A DNA stretch of 64,000 nt from Pelomonas lactea (GCF_043555885.1 NZ_JBIGHX010000007.1:124001-188000); one strand, 5' to 3'; shown: positions 45,277 through 55,347, numbered from the stretch's first letter. Notes: generated from the letters alone by a model not told the origin. Program-made: numbers and translations.

Positions 45277-45294
45277 GTAGACAGACCTGTCTAC
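45277..45294. promoter_or_regulatory. TetR-type operator, proximal to the DUF1348 gene
   Basis: GTAGACAGACCTGTCTAC is a palindrome with perfect 8-base arms around AC. A close copy lies 36 bases downstream. The pairing beside a divergent TetR gene makes it a likely binding site of that regulator. Confidence 0.85.
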
Positions 45295-45312
45295 GCGCCG
45301 ATTGTGGCGCAT

Positions 45313-45330
45313 GTAGACAGACTTGTCTAT
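45313..45330. promoter_or_regulatory. TetR-type operator, proximal to tetR
   Basis: GTAGACAGACTTGTCTAT repeats the first operator with two differences. It ends nine bases before the TetR start codon, so binding would block the regulator's own expression. Confidence 0.85.
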
Positions 45331-45339
45331 AGTCTCGAC

Positions 45340-45918
45340 ATGGCCACGCAAACCGGCATCACCGACCTCCCGGCCCGAGAACGCATCCTGCGCACGGCGC
45401 ATGACCTCTTCTACGCGGAGGGCCTGCGGGCCACCGGGATCGACCGCGTCATCGCCGAAGCGGGCGTGACCAAGGTGACCTTCTACCGGCACTTCCCGAG
45501 CAAGAACGACCTCATCCTGGCGTACCTGGACCTGCGCCACGCGCAGTGGATGGCGTGGTTCAACGCGGCGCTGGCGCGTCACGGCGGCGCTGCCGCGGGC
45601 GCGCAGGCGCTCGTGCCGGCGATGCAGGAATGGTTCAGCGGCCAGGCTCTAGGCGACTTCCGCGGCTGCGCCTTCCTCAACGGCGTCAGCGAGCTGGGGC
45701 CGGTGCTGCCGGCCGTCGTGGAGGTCACCCGCCAGCACAAGCAGGAGATGACCGATGCCCTGGCCGCCCTGCTGCCGCCGTCGGATCAGCGCCGGCAAAC
45801 GGCCGAGGCCCTGGCCACCGCCGTCGACGGCGCCATCGTGCAGTCCCAGTACGGCAGCGATCCGGCCACCGCGCTGGGCGCGCTGGCGCTCATCACCGCC
45901 CGGCTGACCGGCGCCTGA
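45340..45918 (+). CDS. TetR/AcrR family transcriptional regulator
   Basis: DNA-binding repressor of 192 residues. The N-terminal HTH is typical: ERILRTAHDLFYAEGLRATGIDRVIAEAGVTKVTFYRHFPSKNDLI spans about residues 14-59. The C-terminal ligand-binding domain contains FRGCAFLNGVSEL, as in TetR proteins of the YxaF/LmrA-like group. Two matching palindromes sit between it and the divergent DUF1348 gene. Ligand unknown. Confidence 0.92.
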   Translation: MATQTGITDLPARERILRTAHDLFYAEGLRATGIDRVIAEAGVTKVTFYRHFPSKNDLILAYLDLRHAQWMAWFNAALARHGGAAAGAQALVPAMQEWFSGQALGDFRGCAFLNGVSELGPVLPAVVEVTRQHKQEMTDALAALLPPSDQRRQTAEALATAVDGAIVQSQYGSDPATALGALALITARLTGA

Positions 45919-45954
45919 GCGCAACAGGCCACCCTTCCCGCCCAGCAGATTGCG

Positions 45955-47127
45955 TCAGCCGGCCGGCGCCGCGCCCCACCGTCGGGACAGCTTCCGCCAT
46001 GCCGAACGCTGCACATTCGCCCGCGCCAGGTCCCCGCCGTAATGCGTCATGACCCGCCGGTCCATCAACCGGAACCACAGCGGCGGCACGTAGGCCACCA
46101 GCAGCAGCCCGGCATAGCCGCTGGGCAGCTGCGGCGCCTGCTCGAAGTGGCGCAGCGCCTGGTAACGGCGCGCGGGGTGGGCGTGGTGGTCGCTGTGGCG
46201 CTGCAGGTGGTACAGGAACAGGTTGGACATGCGGTGGTTGCTGTTCCAAGAGTGCTCCGGGGCGCAGCGCTCGTAGCGCCCGTCGGCGCCCTTCTGGCGC
46301 AGCAGGCCGTAGTGCTCGATGTAGTTCACCACCTCCAGCAGCTGCGCGCCGTAGGCGGCCTGCACCAGCAGAAAGGGCAGGACCGCCCAGCCGAGCCAGG
46401 CAACGAGGCCGGCGTAGAGCACCCCCGTCATCGCCCAGGCCTGCAGGCATTCGTTGTGCCAGTGCCAGGGGCCGTGACCCCGGCCGGCCAGGCGCTGGCG
46501 TTCCAGCTGCCAGGCGGACTGCAGGCCGCCCAGCACCGTGCGTGGCAGAAAGGCCCAGAAGCTCTCGCCCAGCCGGGCACTGGCCGGGTCTTCCGGCGTG
46601 GCCACACGGCGGTGATGGCCGCGGTTGTGCTCGACGAAGAAGTGGCCGTACGCCACCGGCGCCAGCACCACGCGCGACAGCCAGCGTTCCCAGGCCGCGT
46701 GCTTGTGGCCCAGCTCGTGCGCCGTGTTGATGGCCACGCCGTTGATGCCGCCCACCGTCAGCACCAGGCCGACGAGGCCCACCAGGCCCAGCCCGCCGTG
46801 CACGGCCAGCCAGGCGCCGTGCAGCGTCAGCCCGAACTGCAGCGGCACGAAGAGCAGCAGCACGCCGAGATACCAGCGGTCGGCCTCCAGCGCCGGCACC
46901 TGCTCGTCGGGCGGGTTGCTGCGGTCTTCGCCCAGCAGCCAGTCCAGCAGCGGGATGGCCGTGTACATGATGCCGGGCATCAGCCACAGCCAGCCCATGT
47001 GGCCACTGCGGTCGGCCTGCCAGACGTTGATCCAGGCCAGCCCGGGGAAGACACCGGACAGCAGCCACGCATGGCGCTTGGCATCGCGCCAGGGTATCGG
47101 CGCGGGCGACGGCAGGCTGTCGGACAT
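45955..47127 (-). CDS. alkB: alkane 1-monooxygenase (AlkB-type)
   Basis: Integral-membrane non-haem diiron hydroxylase of 390 residues. All histidine boxes are present: HELGHK, EHNRGHH, and LQRHSDHHAHPARRYQ, with the NYIEHYGL motif that is typical of AlkB. About six hydrophobic segments. It would hydroxylate medium-chain alkanes with a rubredoxin partner, but no rubredoxin gene is in view, so a different terminal-methyl substrate is possible. Start at ATG 47127. Confidence 0.9.
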   Translation of the reverse strand: MSDSLPSPAPIPWRDAKRHAWLLSGVFPGLAWINVWQADRSGHMGWLWLMPGIMYTAIPLLDWLLGEDRSNPPDEQVPALEADRWYLGVLLLFVPLQFGLTLHGAWLAVHGGLGLVGLVGLVLTVGGINGVAINTAHELGHKHAAWERWLSRVVLAPVAYGHFFVEHNRGHHRRVATPEDPASARLGESFWAFLPRTVLGGLQSAWQLERQRLAGRGHGPWHWHNECLQAWAMTGVLYAGLVAWLGWAVLPFLLVQAAYGAQLLEVVNYIEHYGLLRQKGADGRYERCAPEHSWNSNHRMSNLFLYHLQRHSDHHAHPARRYQALRHFEQAPQLPSGYAGLLLVAYVPPLWFRLMDRRVMTHYGGDLARANVQRSAWRKLSRRWGAAPAG

Positions 47128-47280
47128 GGCGGCATGCTCGGTCGGCCCCCACCTCGCGTCAAGGACGGCCGCGGTGGGGTTTACATCGAGCAACGCACGG
47201 GCCGGGCGACACCGGTGTAAGTTGCGCCCCTGGCCACGCGACCGACAACCACACTCCTTGACTAGAGTGACGAGAGCCCC

Positions 47281-48249
<969 letters not shown>

Positions 48250-48253
48250 TCCC

Positions 48254-48877
48254 GTGACGCGTTTCCTGACGACGGCGCTGCTCAGCCGCGCTGCCAAGCC
48301 ACTGCTGTTCCTGCTGTGCCTGGCCCCGCTGGCCGCACTGGTGTATGGCGCGTTCAACAACCAGCTGGGCGCCAACCCGGCCGAGAAGCTGATCCGCGAG
48401 CTGGGCGAGTGGACGCTGCGGCTGCTGTGGCTGACGCTGGCCATCACGCCGCTGCGCGAGCTGACCGGGCTGGCGGCGCTGGCGCGCTTTCGCCGCATGC
48501 TGGGCGTGTTCAGCTTCTTCTACGCGTCACTGCACCTGCTGGCCTATGGCTGGCTGGACCAGGGGCTGGACGTGGCCGCCATCGCCGCCGACATCGCCAA
48601 GCGGCCCTTCATCCTGATGGGCTTCACGGCCTGGGCCCTGATGCTGCCGCTGGCCGCCACCAGCTTCAACCGCGCGATCAGGGCGCTCGGTGCGCCGCGC
48701 TGGCGGCTGCTGCACAAGGCGGTGTATGCGGTCAGCGTCATCGCGCTGCTGCACTTCATCTGGATGCGCGCCGGCAAGAACAACTTCGGCGAGCCGGCGG
48801 TCTACGGCGCCCTGCTCGCGCTGCTGCTGGGCTGGCGCCTTAAGTCTTTCTTCATGCAGCGACCAGGGAAGCTTTAG
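48254..48877 (+). CDS. msrQ: haem-binding subunit MsrQ
   Basis: Inner-membrane b-type cytochrome that passes electrons from the quinone pool or flavin reductase to MsrP. The 207-residue product has about six hydrophobic segments and conserved histidines (SLHLLAYG, LLHKAVYAV, ALLHFIW). GTG start at 48254, directly after msrP. Confidence 0.95.
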   Translation: MTRFLTTALLSRAAKPLLFLLCLAPLAALVYGAFNNQLGANPAEKLIRELGEWTLRLLWLTLAITPLRELTGLAALARFRRMLGVFSFFYASLHLLAYGWLDQGLDVAAIAADIAKRPFILMGFTAWALMLPLAATSFNRAIRALGAPRWRLLHKAVYAVSVIALLHFIWMRAGKNNFGEPAVYGALLALLLGWRLKSFFMQRPGKL

Positions 48878-48937
48878 CCGGCGCCCGCAGCATGGGGATC
48901 ACCGGGATGCCTTCGCAGCCTGTTTGACGTCAGACCC

Positions 48938-49732
48938 ATGAAGTACCGCCTGTTGTTCTCCTGCCTGGCCCTGGCCGGCCTGTCCCTGAACGCGAGCGCC
49001 GCCGACGCGCCGCCCGCCAAGACCTCCACGCTGACCATCGGCGCCGGCGTGGGCGTGTCGCCCCGCTTCGCCGGCTCCAAGGAAAACCAGGTGGGCCTGG
49101 CACCACTGCTGGACTACCAGCACGAGAGCGGCTTCTTCGCCAGCACCATGCGCGGCGTGGGCTGGGGCACCGAGACCGACGTCTTCAAGTTCAGCGCGGC
49201 GCTGGGCGCCCGCGGCGAGCGCAGCGACAAGAAGCGCAACGTGCTGGGCACCGGCGGCGGCAGCGACGAGCTCAAGGGCATGGGCAAGGTCAAGGCCTCG
49301 GCCGTGGGCCTGTTCAGCGCCGGCTTCAAGCTGGGCGACAGCGCCGAGCTGCGCGCCGCGCTGGAGCTGCCGCTGACGCAGCGCGAGAACGGCCGCGCGC
49401 TGCACCTGGGCGCCGAATTACCACTGCTGCAGGGCAAGCAGGACTCGCTGTCGCTCAGCGCCAGCGCCAGCTATGGCGACGCCAAGTACCTGCGCACCTA
49501 CTTCGGCGTCACGCCCACGCAGTCGGCCGCCTCCGGCTACGCGCTGTTCACGCCCAAGGCCGGCTTCTACAAGACCGAGCTGAACCTGGCCTGGACACAC
49601 CGCGTGGACGACCACTGGAGCGTGGTGACCACCGGCGGCGTCAGCCACCTGCTGGGCGATGCCGGCAAGAGCCCGCTGGCGCGCCGCAAGACGGCCCCGG
49701 AAGGCGCAGTCCTGCTCACCTACACCTACTGA
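48938..49732 (+). CDS. MipA/OmpV family outer-membrane protein
   Basis: Predicted outer-membrane beta-barrel of 264 residues. Signal peptide ends near residue 21 (NASA). The body has alternating strands and ends in LLTYTY, with an aromatic terminal residue as expected for assembly by BAM. MipA-family members scaffold murein enzymes in some bacteria; role here is not shown. Confidence 0.85.
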   Translation: MKYRLLFSCLALAGLSLNASAADAPPAKTSTLTIGAGVGVSPRFAGSKENQVGLAPLLDYQHESGFFASTMRGVGWGTETDVFKFSAALGARGERSDKKRNVLGTGGGSDELKGMGKVKASAVGLFSAGFKLGDSAELRAALELPLTQRENGRALHLGAELPLLQGKQDSLSLSASASYGDAKYLRTYFGVTPTQSAASGYALFTPKAGFYKTELNLAWTHRVDDHWSVVTTGGVSHLLGDAGKSPLARRKTAPEGAVLLTYTY

Positions 49733-49740
49733 CCCGCGCC

Positions 49741-49755
49741 CCCCCGGCAAGGGGG
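49741..49755 (+). terminator. short hairpin after the MipA-family gene
   Basis: CCCCC GGCAA GGGGG can pair eight bases after the stop. The stem is short and has no T-run. Confidence 0.3.
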
Positions 49756-49811
49756 TGAAGGCGCAGTTTGGGACAATGGCGGTCTTTGCCAGCCGCCACT
49801 GCACCCTACCC

Positions 49812-51074
49812 ATGCCCGACCACCCCCTGCCGACCACCCGCGTCGACGTCGCCATCCTCGGCGGCGGCCCCGCCGGCTGCAGCGCCGCGTCCTGGCTGGG
49901 CCAGCTGGGGCTGACGGCGCTGCTCGTCGAGCGCGAGCCGCAGCTGTGCGCGGCGCTGTGGGGGCTGTCGTTCCGGCAGGACTGGGTGCTGGGCCAGCCC
50001 GCCAGCGCACTGGCCGAGCTGGCGCAACGCTACGCCAGCCAGGTGCAGGCCACCCACGGCATCGCGCTGCGCCTCGCCACCACGGCCGAATCCGCCCGCC
50101 ACGCCGCGGGCGCCTGGACGCTGCAGCTGGCCACCGGCGAGCATGTGCAGGCGCGGGCGCTGCTGGTCGCCACCGGCCTGCGGCTGCTGCGGCCGGCGCG
50201 CTACTTCGGCGTGCCGCATCCGCGCGTGCTGGACGCCACCGCGCTGACGGCCCGCCGCGACACGCTGCCCGCCGGCCGCGTGCTGCTGCTGGGCGCTGGC
50301 GACAACGCGGCCGAGAACGCGCTGTTCCTGGCCGAGCGCGGCTGCGACGTGACCGTGTGGGCGCGTGGCGACTGGCGCGCCCAGGCCCACCTCGTCGCCC
50401 GCGTGACGACGCACCCGCGCATCCGGCCGCGCCTGGCCACGCCGCTGCCCGACGCGCTGCGGCCGGACGACACCGGTGTGACGGTGGGCGACGAGCGCTT
50501 CGACGTCGTCGCCGCGCTGCTGGGCTTCGAGACCGAGCCCTCCGCCTTCCAGCTGCTCAGCGAGCACGACCGCCCGCACGCCTTCGTCGCCGGTGACGCC
50601 AGCGGCCGCTGGCACCCCTGCGTGCAGACGGCGCTGGCCGACGGCGTGCAGGCCGCCAAGCTCATCGAGCAGGCGCTGCGCCCGGAGGGCCCCACCGCCG
50701 CGCCGCAGCGCTTCAACAACCGCCAGGTCATCCACCTGCAGGGGCTGCGCTTCGCGGCCAACCTGGGCATCCTCGACTTCGAGCGCACCGGCCCGCAGCC
50801 CATCCAGGTGGACGCCGAGGTCAACCTCGGCGCTCTGCCCATCGTCGCGCGTGATGCCGACATCGGCCGCGTGCTGGACTACCGCCGCATCCGCGCGGCC
50901 ATCATCGACGAATGCACCACCGAGCACACCGACCTCGTCGAGGCGCTGGTGGGCAAGCTCAGCAACCGCCTGATGAGCCTGGCCGGCGTCGTCGGCGTGC
51001 GCGTGAAGCTGACCAAGCTCGAAATCTTCCCGGACTGCGAAGTCGCCGTCAGCGCCGAAACCGGGCAATGGTGA
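49812..51074 (+). CDS. FAD-dependent oxidoreductase fused to dihydroneopterin aldolase (FolB)
   Basis: Bifunctional product of 420 residues. Residues 1-298 form a two-dinucleotide-binding flavoprotein like thioredoxin reductases: GGGPAG at 17-22 for FAD, LGAGDNAAEN at 160-169 for NAD(P)H, and a C-terminal VAGDASG. It has no CxxC redox pair. Residues 303-420 are a complete FolB-like domain (HLQGLRFAANLGILDFER, DYRRI with Tyr357, KLTKLEIFPD with Lys402), which would cleave dihydroneopterin in folate synthesis. No stop or internal start separates the halves. It overlaps ttcA by seven bases, the usual neighbour of folB in this group. Confidence 0.85.
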   Translation: MPDHPLPTTRVDVAILGGGPAGCSAASWLGQLGLTALLVEREPQLCAALWGLSFRQDWVLGQPASALAELAQRYASQVQATHGIALRLATTAESARHAAGAWTLQLATGEHVQARALLVATGLRLLRPARYFGVPHPRVLDATALTARRDTLPAGRVLLLGAGDNAAENALFLAERGCDVTVWARGDWRAQAHLVARVTTHPRIRPRLATPLPDALRPDDTGVTVGDERFDVVAALLGFETEPSAFQLLSEHDRPHAFVAGDASGRWHPCVQTALADGVQAAKLIEQALRPEGPTAAPQRFNNRQVIHLQGLRFAANLGILDFERTGPQPIQVDAEVNLGALPIVARDADIGRVLDYRRIRAAIIDECTTEHTDLVEALVGKLSNRLMSLAGVVGVRVKLTKLEIFPDCEVAVSAETGQW

Positions 51075-52030
51075 CCACCCCCACGAACTCCCCGACCGCC
51101 ATGAACACCGACGTCATCGACCACGCCCCGGCCGCCTCCGCCGAAGACATCGCCGCCAAGAAGGCCGCGCACGAGATCAACAAGCTGTCCAAGCGCCTGC
51201 ACCGCCAGGTGGGCCAGGCCATCACCGACTTCAACATGATCGAAGACGGCGACAAGGTCATGGTCTGCCTGTCGGGCGGCAAGGACAGCTACGCGATGCT
51301 GGACATCCTGCTGAACCTGCAGCAGCGCGCGCCCATCAAGTTCAGCCTCATCGCCGTCAACCTCGACCAGAAGCAGCCCGGCTTCCCGGAAGAAGTGCTG
51401 CCCGCGTACCTCAAGAGCCGCGGCGTCGACTTCCACATCGAGAACCAGGACACCTACTCCATCGTCAAGAAGCTGGTGCCCGAGGGCAAGACGACGTGCA
51501 GCCTGTGCTCGCGCCTGCGCCGCGGCATCCTGTACCGCGTGGCCGGCGACCTGGGCTGCACCAAGATCGCGCTGGGCCACCACCGCGACGACATCGTCAC
51601 GACGCTGTTCCTGAACATGTTCTTCGGCAGCCGCATGAAGGGCATGCCGCCCAAGCTCGTCAGCGACGACGGCAAGAACGTCGTCATCCGCCCGCTGGCC
51701 TACGTGAAGGAGCCCGACCTCGTGCGCTGGGCCGAGCACCGCGAGTTCCCCATCATTCCGTGCAACCTGTGCGGCAGCCAGGAAAACCTGCAGCGCGTGC
51801 AGGTCAAGGCCATGATCAACGAGTGGGAGAAGCGCTACCCGGGCCGCATCGACAACATCTTCACCGCGATGACCAACATCGTGCCCTCGCACATGATGGA
51901 CAAAAAGCTGTTCCCGTTCGAGACCATCAAGGCCACGGGCGTTGCCGATGCCGGCGGCGACATCGCGTTCGACGACGACGAGAGCTGCGCCCCGCCCGTG
52001 CAGAGCGTCGGCATCACCTTCGTCAAGTGA
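51068..52030 (+). CDS. ttcA: tRNA 2-thiocytidine(32) synthetase TtcA
   Basis: Adds sulfur to cytidine 32 of certain tRNAs. The 320-residue product has the PP-loop SGGKDS at residues 69-74 and two CxxC motifs, CSLC and CNLC, which bind a 4Fe-4S cluster. The ATG at 51068 overlaps the FolB fusion stop; a later ATG at 51101 is possible because residues 1-11 are not conserved in kind. Confidence 0.96.
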   Translation: MVTTPTNSPTAMNTDVIDHAPAASAEDIAAKKAAHEINKLSKRLHRQVGQAITDFNMIEDGDKVMVCLSGGKDSYAMLDILLNLQQRAPIKFSLIAVNLDQKQPGFPEEVLPAYLKSRGVDFHIENQDTYSIVKKLVPEGKTTCSLCSRLRRGILYRVAGDLGCTKIALGHHRDDIVTTLFLNMFFGSRMKGMPPKLVSDDGKNVVIRPLAYVKEPDLVRWAEHREFPIIPCNLCGSQENLQRVQVKAMINEWEKRYPGRIDNIFTAMTNIVPSHMMDKKLFPFETIKATGVADAGGDIAFDDDESCAPPVQSVGITFVK

Positions 52031-52551
52031 CGCGCCGGCTCTGCGCATGGGCCGGCGCCGCCGGGCTGGCGCTGCTGGCCGGCTGCGCCACCCGCTACGC
52101 CGAGCCGCTGCCGGGCGCGCCGGCCGCCACGCTGACCATCGCCCACCAGGGCAAGGACTTCCCGTCCTGGACCACGGTGACCGTCTTCGACAACGGCGGC
52201 TGCCAGGCCTCGCCGGCGTCCGGCCGCATCGGCACCGTGGGCAAGGCTTACGACCTGTCCGAGAAGCCCAAGCCCACCCGCGTGCGCGCCCGCCAGCCGC
52301 TGCACGTGGCCGTGCAGGGCACGTCGTCCAGCGCCGTGTCCGTGACCGGTGTGAACGGCCCGCTGACCCGCTACACCTGCACCAGCCTCGTCAGCTTCAC
52401 ACCCGAGGCGGGCCGGGCCTACACCGTGTCCCAGCGCGTCTACGCGCCGGGCCGCTGCAAGGCCGTCGTCACGGACGACGCGACGCAAGCCCCGCCCCCC
52501 GACCTCGCGCAGCCGCCCACGCCGGCCGCCTGCGAATCGAACGGCCCGTGA
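52027..52551 (+). CDS. putative lipoprotein downstream of ttcA
   Basis: 174-residue product beginning at a GTG overlapping the ttcA stop (GTGA). The signal ends with a lipobox, LLAGC, at about residue 20. The mature part has four or more cysteines (GGCQA, TCTS, GRCKA) and a Pro-rich tail. No family recognised. Confidence 0.65.
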   Translation: MTRRLCAWAGAAGLALLAGCATRYAEPLPGAPAATLTIAHQGKDFPSWTTVTVFDNGGCQASPASGRIGTVGKAYDLSEKPKPTRVRARQPLHVAVQGTSSSAVSVTGVNGPLTRYTCTSLVSFTPEAGRAYTVSQRVYAPGRCKAVVTDDATQAPPPDLAQPPTPAACESNGP

Positions 52552-52555
52552 CCCC

Positions 52556-52571
52556 GGCCTGACGCCAGGCC
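52556..52571 (+). terminator. hairpin after the lipoprotein gene
   Basis: GGCCTG ACGC CAGGCC forms a 6-pair stem five bases after the stop, followed by AAAGG. Weak, as there is no T-run. Confidence 0.35.
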
Positions 52572-52658
52572 AAAGGCTGACATCTGGTTGCGTCCGGACA
52601 CAGTGCGGCAAACTGCCCGCCTGAAGATCGTCCGTACAGCCCAACCCTGGAGGCTCGC

Positions 52659-53288
52659 ATGTTCACACCCACCCGCCGGCTGGTGCTCACCAGCCTGAGC
52701 GCCGCGGCCCTGCTGGCCGTCACCGGCTGCGCCGGCCCGTACACCGTGTCCGCCGACGTATCCAGTTATGGCAACTGGCCCGCCGACCGCAAGCCCGGCA
52801 CCTACGCCTTCGACCGCCTGCCGTCGCAGCAGCAGAACGACGAGGCCGCCAAGCGCCAGACCGCGCTGGAAGACGCCGTGCGCCCGGCGCTGGAGAAGGC
52901 CGGTTTCACGCCGGCCGCCGACGCCAAGACCGCCGACGTGCTCATCACGCTGGGCGCCCGCGTGACCGCCTACGACCCCGTGCCCTGGGACGACCCGCTG
53001 TGGTGGCGCTGGCGCGGCCGGCTGATGATCTCGCCGCGCTACGGCTACGTGGGCCCCGGCCTCTGGGGCTGGCGCCAGGACCCGTTCTTCGACCGCCGCT
53101 ACGACCGCGCCGTGGCCGTGCTGCTGCGCGACCGCGCCAGCGGCGAGGCGCTGTACGAGGCGCATGCCAGCAACGAGGGCATCTCCGCCGGCGAGGCGCT
53201 GCTGGGGCCGCTGTTCTCCGCGTCGCTGGCCGAGTTCCCCAAGGTCGACCCGAAGTCGCACCGCGTGTCCGTACAGACATCGCGCTGA
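52659..53288 (+). CDS. DUF4136 domain lipoprotein
   Basis: Predicted lipoprotein of 209 residues. Signal with lipobox VTGC at about residue 24. The mature protein fits DUF4136: YGNWPADRKPGTYAFDRLPSQQ, ALEKAGFTPAADAKTADVLITLGARV and a C-terminal RDRASGEALYEAHAS. Family function unknown; envelope location inferred. Its own promoter region lies at 52572-52658. Confidence 0.8.
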   Translation: MFTPTRRLVLTSLSAAALLAVTGCAGPYTVSADVSSYGNWPADRKPGTYAFDRLPSQQQNDEAAKRQTALEDAVRPALEKAGFTPAADAKTADVLITLGARVTAYDPVPWDDPLWWRWRGRLMISPRYGYVGPGLWGWRQDPFFDRRYDRAVAVLLRDRASGEALYEAHASNEGISAGEALLGPLFSASLAEFPKVDPKSHRVSVQTSR

Positions 53289-53310
53289 GCGCGGCCGGGC
53301 GGCCGGCCTG

Positions 53311-53316
53311 CCCATA
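53311..53316 (+). promoter_or_regulatory. likely -10 box of glmU
   Basis: CATAAT lies 36 bases before the glmU ATG and is one mismatch from the sigma-70 -10 consensus. No good -35 is seen at the usual spacing. Confidence 0.45.
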
Positions 53317-53351
53317 ATCGCGGCTTCGCAAAAAGAAGTCGCAAGGCAGGC

Positions 53352-54731
53352 ATGGCGCTCAACATCGTGATCATGGCGGCGGGCAAGGGAACCCGCATGA
53401 AGTCCGCAACGCCCAAGGTGTTGCACAAGCTCGCGGGCCGCTCGCTGCTGGCCCACGTCCTCAAGAGCGGCGAGCCGCTGGCCGCCGACGCGCGCATCGT
53501 CATCACCGGCCATGGCGCCGAGCAGGTCGAAGCCGCGGTGGCAGCGCCCGGCATCAGCTTCGTGCGCCAGATGCCGCAGCTGGGCACCGGCCACGCCATC
53601 CAGCAGGTCGTGCCGGCGCTGGTGGGCGACGGCACGACGCTGATCCTCAACGGCGACGTGCCCCTCATCGAGACGTCCACCGCCAAGGCGCTCATCGACA
53701 CCTGCGCCGGCCACGCGCTGGTGCTGCTGACGGTGGACCTGTTCGACCCCACCGGCTACGGCCGCATCATCCGCAACCAGGACGATGGCGGCGTGCTGGC
53801 CATCGTCGAGCACAAGGACGCCACGCCCGAGCAGCGCCTCATCCACGAGGGCTACAGCGGCATGATGGCCGCCCCCACCGCCGCGCTGAAGCGCTGGGTG
53901 GGACAGCTCAGCAACAACAACGCCCAGGGCGAGTACTACCTGACCGACATCGTCGCGATGGCCGTCGCCGAAGGGCTGCCCGTGCTGGGCATCAAGGCCG
54001 GCAGCGAGACCGAGGTGCTGGGCGTCAACGACCCGGTGCAGCTCGCGCAGCTGGAGCGCGCCTTCCAGGCCCAGCAGGCCGAGAACCTGATGCGCGCCGG
54101 CGTGCGCCTGGCCGACCCCGCCCGCTTCGACCTGCGCGGCACGCTGACGCACGGGCAGGACTGCGAGATCGACGTGAACTGCGTGTTCGAAGGCGACGTG
54201 CAGCTGGGCGACAACGTGCGCATCGGCGCGAACTGCGTCATCCGCAATGTCAGCATCGCGTCCGGCGCGCGCATCCACGAGTTCACGCACATCGACGGCG
54301 AGAAGCTGGGCGCCAGCGTCGGCGCCGGCGCGCTGATCGGCCCGTTCGCCCGCCTGCGCCCCGGTGCGCAGCTGGGCGCCGAGGTCCACATCGGCAACTT
54401 CGTCGAGGTCAAGAACGCGACGCTGGCCGACGGCGCCAAGGCCAACCACCTGGCCTACCTGGGCGACGCGACCGTGGGCGAGCGCGTCAACTTCGGTGCC
54501 GGCTCCATCACGGCCAACTACGACGGCGCCAACAAGCACCGCACCACCATCGCGGCCGACGTGCACGTGGGCTCCAACTGCGTGCTGGTGGCCCCGGTGA
54601 CGCTGGGCGCGGGCGCCACCATCGGCGGCGGCTCCACGATCACCAAGGACGTCAACCCGGGCGAGCTCGCTGTGGCTCGCGGCAAACAGGTGGCCATTTC
54701 CGGCTGGACGCGTCCGGCGAAGAAGCGCTGA
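53352..54731 (+). CDS. glmU: bifunctional UDP-GlcNAc pyrophosphorylase/GlcN-1-P acetyltransferase
   Basis: Makes UDP-N-acetylglucosamine for murein and LPS. The 459-residue product has the nucleotidyltransferase signature AAGKGTRMKS at residues 9-18, LNGDVPLIE near 101, and a C-terminal left-handed beta-helix of hexapeptide repeats (IGPFARLRPGAQLGAEVHIG, FGAGSITANYDG). Normal length. Confidence 0.97.
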   Translation: MALNIVIMAAGKGTRMKSATPKVLHKLAGRSLLAHVLKSGEPLAADARIVITGHGAEQVEAAVAAPGISFVRQMPQLGTGHAIQQVVPALVGDGTTLILNGDVPLIETSTAKALIDTCAGHALVLLTVDLFDPTGYGRIIRNQDDGGVLAIVEHKDATPEQRLIHEGYSGMMAAPTAALKRWVGQLSNNNAQGEYYLTDIVAMAVAEGLPVLGIKAGSETEVLGVNDPVQLAQLERAFQAQQAENLMRAGVRLADPARFDLRGTLTHGQDCEIDVNCVFEGDVQLGDNVRIGANCVIRNVSIASGARIHEFTHIDGEKLGASVGAGALIGPFARLRPGAQLGAEVHIGNFVEVKNATLADGAKANHLAYLGDATVGERVNFGAGSITANYDGANKHRTTIAADVHVGSNCVLVAPVTLGAGATIGGGSTITKDVNPGELAVARGKQVAISGWTRPAKKR

Positions 54732-54745
54732 ATAGTGACTTAGTT

Positions 54746-54763
54746 CCGCGGATCATGCCGCGG
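54746..54763 (+). terminator. weak hairpin after glmU
   Basis: CCGCGG ATCATG CCGCGG forms a 6-pair stem 15 bases after the stop. Nearby 54789-54812 carries a short direct repeat of CGCCCCTGG. No T-run. Confidence 0.3.
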
Positions 54764-54853
54764 CGCCCGGGATGAGGGGGCACCCTCGCGCCCCTGGCGC
54801 CCCTGGCGCCGTTAGCATGACACCCGTCTCACGACCGAACCGCTCCACCCACC

Positions 54854-55282
54854 ATGGCCCACGAACTCGATCTCGCCGCGTTCTCGCTTGACGATGCCGT
54901 CCCGGCCGACCTGGGCGCGTTCGACCTGCTGCAGTCGCAGCGCGAACGCGAGGAAGCCGACGCCCGCAACCGCGCGCTGGAACTGAAGGCCCAGGCCTGC
55001 GACAACGCCGCCGAGGCCTGCTACTACCTGGCCCGCAGCCTGGGCGCCGCGCGCGACCTGCCGCAGGACGGCGAAGCCAGCCTGGAGCTGCTGTTCCAGC
55101 TCATCGGCGCGCTGGCCGACCTGCCCACCGACATCGCCACCGCACCGCTGCCCGAGGTCGTCGGCGGCCGCGACGACGGCATCACCGAGCTGTGCCTGCA
55201 GCTGGAAGCCGCCCGCGAGGTGACGGCCGACGCGCTGATCGACGCCGACCTGGCGCCGGCCCGCCACGCGTTCTGCCACTGA
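54854..55282 (+). CDS. hypothetical protein between glmU and the BON-domain gene
   Basis: 142-residue acidic, Ala/Leu/Asp-rich product that is largely helical (QREREEADARNRALELKAQA). No signal peptide, membrane segment or motif recognised. Followed by a strong bidirectional terminator, which supports a real transcript. Confidence 0.65.
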   Translation: MAHELDLAAFSLDDAVPADLGAFDLLQSQREREEADARNRALELKAQACDNAAEACYYLARSLGAARDLPQDGEASLELLFQLIGALADLPTDIATAPLPEVVGGRDDGITELCLQLEAAREVTADALIDADLAPARHAFCH

Positions 55283-55299
55283 ACCGGCCCTGCCCATGA

Positions 55300-55327
55300 A
55301 AAAAGGCGCCCCGCGGGGCGCCTTTTT
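55300..55327. terminator. bidirectional Rho-independent terminator
   Basis: AAAAAGGCGCCCC and GGGGCGCCTTTTT form a near-perfect stem with a tiny loop; A-run on one side and T-run on the other suit both the upstream plus-strand gene and the convergent BON-domain gene. Confidence 0.92.
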
Positions 55328-55347
55328 GCGTCAGCCGGGCAGCGCGC

